7,230 bases of DNA from an uncultured Rhodospirillales bacterium (GTDB taxonomy: Bacteria > Pseudomonadota > Alphaproteobacteria > ATCC43930 > CGMCC-115725). The DNA lies in the NCBI GenBank assembly GCA_903897565.1, contig CAIUCF010000415.1, forward strand, positions 1 through 7,230, written 5' to 3'. Within the stretch, counting starts at the first letter, position 1, and every line of letters starts with the position of its first letter. Both the position numbers and the translations under genes were made by a program. Shown in pieces: positions 5,498-7,230 of this stretch. Below the pieces are notes generated by a model, which had not been told where the DNA came from, made no database searches, and worked only from the letters and a program-made list of their open reading frames with translations.

Positions 5498-6061
5498 ATG
5501 TCCCTGTCCGATAGCCTCGCGCGTGCGGCCCTGACCGACCGAATCCAGACGGTTCCTGGCCTGCTGGGCGATCTACGCTCCGATCACGCCGGAGAGACGG
5601 GGGCGGTGATGATCTACAAGGGAATCCTCGTCGGGTCGACTGATCCAGAAATCCGTCGCTTCGCTCTTGATCATCTTGCGGCGGAGCAGGAGCACCTCAA
5701 GCTGATCGAGGCGGTCCTCGCGCCGTCGGCGCGTAGCCGCCTGTTGCCGATGTGGAAAGCTGCAGGGTGGCTGACGGGCTTCTTGCCGGCTCTGATGGGG
5801 CCACGTGCGGTCTACGCGACGATCGAAGCGGTCGAGATTTTCGTCGACCATCACTACGCCATCCAGATCGCGAAGCTTCCCGAGACCGGCGCCACGGGGT
5901 TGCTGCGCGCGTTGCTCGTGATGTGCCAGGCCGATGAAGTTCTGCACCGCGATGAGGCGCGGGCCGGGCTTGATGGACCCGCGCAGGGGTTGCTCGCCGC
6001 CTGGACATGGCTCGTCGGCAATGGCAGTGCCGCGGCGGTGATGGTCGCGCGGTGGATATGA
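5498..6061 (+). CDS. coq7: Coq7-type diiron hydroxylase (demethoxyubiquinone hydroxylase family)
   Basis: This 187-residue protein belongs to the COQ7 family, membrane-associated diiron enzymes that hydroxylate 2-polyprenyl-3-methyl-6-methoxy-1,4-benzoquinol late in ubiquinone synthesis. All six expected metal ligands are visible by alignment with human COQ7: Glu33 in DHAGETG (29-35), Glu63 and His66 in EQEHLKL (63-69), Glu113 in AVEIFVDHHY (111-120), and Glu147 and His150 in ADEVLHRDE (145-153). His119 matches a further conserved active-site histidine. The central GWLTGFLPALMG region (90-101) corresponds to the hydrophobic membrane-binding part. ATG 5498 is the only suitable start, since family similarity begins near residue 20, but no Shine-Dalgarno precedes it. 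It has HAGET where the human protein has HAGEY, and could be a paralogue rather than the housekeeping copy. Its TGA overlaps the lipocalin start as ATGA. No other ubiquinone gene is in the window. Confidence 0.9.
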   Translation: MSLSDSLARAALTDRIQTVPGLLGDLRSDHAGETGAVMIYKGILVGSTDPEIRRFALDHLAAEQEHLKLIEAVLAPSARSRLLPMWKAAGWLTGFLPALMGPRAVYATIEAVEIFVDHHYAIQIAKLPETGATGLLRALLVMCQADEVLHRDEARAGLDGPAQGLLAAWTWLVGNGSAAAVMVARWI

Positions 6062-6609
6062 GGATGATTCGGCTGCTGGCGGCTTTGCTGTGCGTTGTCG
6101 CGCTTGCCGGCTGTGCCACTCCGGGGCCGCAACTGCCGCTCGCCCAGGGCGTCGATCTCGGTCGCTACAGCGGGCGTTGGTATGTGATTGCCAATATCCC
6201 GTATTTCGCCGAACGCGGGAAGGTCGGGAGTTACTTCGACGTCAGCTTCCCGGATGGCCGTGTCCGCGACGTCTACACCGCCCGCGCGACGGATTTCACG
6301 GCTGCGGAAAGCCACTTCACGATGGGTGGCTACGTCGTGCCCGGGACGGGTGGCGCGAGGTGGCGCGAAACGCCGCTCTGGCCGCTCTATTTTTCCTACC
6401 TGATCCTCTACGTGGACCCCGACTACAAGACGGCACTGGTCGGATATCCGGGGCGGCAATACGGGTGGGTCTTCGCGCGCAGCCCCGATCTCGACGGCGC
6501 AATCTATTCCGGCCTGCTCGATCGATTCCGCGCGCTCGGCTACGATACCGCCCTGTTCCAACGCGTGCCACAGCACCCCGACCAGATCGGCAAACCTGGC
6601 TTCCAGTGA
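6058..6609 (+). CDS. blc: Outer-membrane lipoprotein, Blc-type lipocalin
   Basis: This 183-residue lipoprotein is a bacterial lipocalin related to Blc and apolipoprotein D, small beta-barrel proteins that bind lipids and are linked to membrane stress. The N terminus is a lipoprotein signal: basic MRMIR, a hydrophobic stretch, then the lipobox LAGC with Cys19 as the lipidated residue. Residue 20 is Ala, not Asp, consistent with sorting to the outer membrane. The lipocalin GxW motif is in RYSGRWYVIANIPYF (36-50), with Gly39 and Trp41. The barrel end ALVGYPGRQYGWVFAR (126-141) and the final helix RFRALGYDT (156-164) resemble the ends of Blc proteins. ATG 6058 overlaps the coq7 stop (ATGA), indicating translational coupling; ATG 6064 is possible and would keep the signal peptide. 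An in-frame ATG at 6007 is rejected because it adds a polar extension ahead of the signal peptide. The bound ligand is unknown. Confidence 0.92.
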   Translation: MRMIRLLAALLCVVALAGCATPGPQLPLAQGVDLGRYSGRWYVIANIPYFAERGKVGSYFDVSFPDGRVRDVYTARATDFTAAESHFTMGGYVVPGTGGARWRETPLWPLYFSYLILYVDPDYKTALVGYPGRQYGWVFARSPDLDGAIYSGLLDRFRALGYDTALFQRVPQHPDQIGKPGFQ

Positions 6610-6636
6610 GACGTTGATCGCCTCGGCCGTTTTCAC

Positions 6637-6665
6637 TTGCGCGCATAAACGCGGACTTATATAGT
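6637..6665 (+). promoter_or_regulatory. Promoter of the Rrf2 gene, probably leaderless
   Basis: TTGCGC (6637-6642) and TATAGT (6660-6665, five of six matches) are separated by exactly 17 bases. Initiation about seven bases after the -10 falls on or just before ATG 6673. No Shine-Dalgarno is present, so the mRNA is likely leaderless. Confidence 0.55.
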
Positions 6666-6672
6666 CCGCGTT
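6648..6672. promoter_or_regulatory. 25-bp inverted repeat, Rrf2 autoregulatory operator candidate
   Basis: AACGCGGACT (6648-6657) and AGTCCGCGTT (6663-6672) are perfect 10-base arms around TATAT. The repeat covers the -10 box and touches the ATG of the Rrf2 gene. Rrf2 dimers bind inverted repeats of this overall size, and many repress their own gene, so binding here would block the polymerase. Confidence 0.7.
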
Positions 6673-7227
6673 ATGGCACATCTCGGAAACAGCGTCGAAT
6701 ACGGGCTCCACTGCCTGCTTTGGCTGACCGGCCCCCAGGCGGGGCCAGCGAGCAGCCGCGATCTGGCGGAGCTTCAGGGGGTCTCGACCTCCTTCCTCGC
6801 CAAGATCTTCCCCAAGCTGGAGAAGGCGGGGATCGTCTCGGCGTCGGAGGGGATCCGCGGCGGCTATCTGCTGGCGCGCGCGCCTGACCGGATCACCGTG
6901 CTCGATGTCGTCGATGCGATCGAGGGCGACAAGCCGCTATTCGAGTGCCAGGAAATCCGCGGCCGCTGCGCCGTCTTCGGCGGCAAGGCGCCCGGCTGGG
7001 CGACCGACGGCGTCTGCGCGATCCATGCGGTGATGCTGCGCGCCGAGAAACGCATGCGCGAGGAACTCGCGGCGACGACGCTCGCCGATCTGGCGAAGTC
7101 GCTCGATGGCAAGATGCCGGCGGCTATGCCGGGCCAAGTCCAGGCCTGGTTCGCGGCGCGCGGCGCCGCCCGCACCGCCGCGCCGCCTGACGGACCGAAA
7201 CGACGCCGACGACGACCCTCGGCCTGA
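6673..7227 (+). CDS. Rrf2-family transcriptional regulator, probable Fe-S sensor
   Basis: This 184-residue protein is an Rrf2-family regulator (relatives: IscR, NsrR, RirA, CymR). The N terminus SVEYGLHCLLWL (7-18) and the winged helix-turn-helix with VSTSFLAKIFPKLEKAGIV (37-55) and the wing SEGIRGGYLLAR (58-69) are diagnostic. The dimerisation helix and TLADL (136-140) follow. Cys92, Cys99 and Cys115 lie in the cluster-binding region, and CAIH (115-118) aligns with the Cys104-His107 end of IscR, so Fe-S binding is likely, with a long loop between the second and third cysteines. The protein ends in a proline/alanine linker and a very basic tail (KRRRRRPSA), not part of the usual family core. 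ATG 6673 fits the family N terminus exactly. There is no Shine-Dalgarno and the promoter places transcription start at or beside the ATG, so translation is probably leaderless. The adjoining inverted repeat suggests autoregulation. Signal (redox, NO, iron or other) cannot be told. Confidence 0.94.
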   Translation: MAHLGNSVEYGLHCLLWLTGPQAGPASSRDLAELQGVSTSFLAKIFPKLEKAGIVSASEGIRGGYLLARAPDRITVLDVVDAIEGDKPLFECQEIRGRCAVFGGKAPGWATDGVCAIHAVMLRAEKRMREELAATTLADLAKSLDGKMPAAMPGQVQAWFAARGAARTAAPPDGPKRRRRRPSA

Positions 7228-7230
7228 AGC

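Noticed and set aside
6610..6647. Terminator after the lipocalin gene (CGGCCG followed by TTTT)
   Set aside because: A 6-base self-complementary sequence cannot form a stable stem with a loop, so termination is not supported.
5854..6711. Minus-strand open frame of 285 codons opposite coq7 and the lipocalin
   Set aside because: Antisense to two genes with intact metal-ligand and lipobox motifs; no recognisable protein features of its own.

Overview
The window is compact, G+C-rich (roughly two thirds by eye) bacterial chromosomal DNA. A ubiquinone-pathway hydroxylase (Coq7 type), an outer-membrane lipocalin, an Rrf2 regulator and several lipid or terpenoid catabolic genes point to a proteobacterium, most likely an alphaproteobacterium with an aerobic lifestyle. 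I cannot name the genus. I see no mobile element, tRNA, rRNA or CRISPR array.

Left part, minus strand (2-3305): a P450cam-like cytochrome P450, then an enoyl-CoA hydratase/isomerase-family protein, then an acyl-CoA dehydrogenase of the long-chain/FadE-like type. The last two are 31 bases apart and look like one operon. Its own promoter is readable: a perfect TTGACA -35 box, a weak -10, a 12-bp palindrome over the -10/start region, then a good Shine-Dalgarno. This has the layout of a repressor-controlled acyl-CoA catabolic operon. The P450 keeps the P450cam framework without gaps in the parts I could align from memory, but lacks the tyrosine that holds camphor, so its substrate should differ.

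Middle (3306-5449): a divergent intergenic region with two dyad elements, then on the plus strand an NADP-dependent MDR oxidoreductase (alkenal/prostaglandin-reductase-like), a strong hairpin, and a TetR-family regulator starting at TTG. The TetR protein is the obvious candidate for binding the AAC-N4-GTT palindromes near the catabolic genes, but this is inference.

Right part, plus strand (5498-7227): a Coq7-type diiron hydroxylase translationally coupled (ATGA overlap) to a Blc-type lipoprotein lipocalin, then an Rrf2-family regulator. The Rrf2 gene has a perfect 10-bp-arm inverted repeat touching its start codon and appears to be leaderless. It carries three cysteines and a histidine at positions suited to an Fe-S cluster, but with unusual spacing.

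All eight genes belong to known families, and I found no clearly new multi-gene system. The best leads are the self-contained Rrf2 promoter/operator, the atypical Rrf2 cysteine spacing, the operator-promoter of the acyl-CoA operon, the altered active sites of the P450 and the hydratase, and the coq7-lipocalin coupling.
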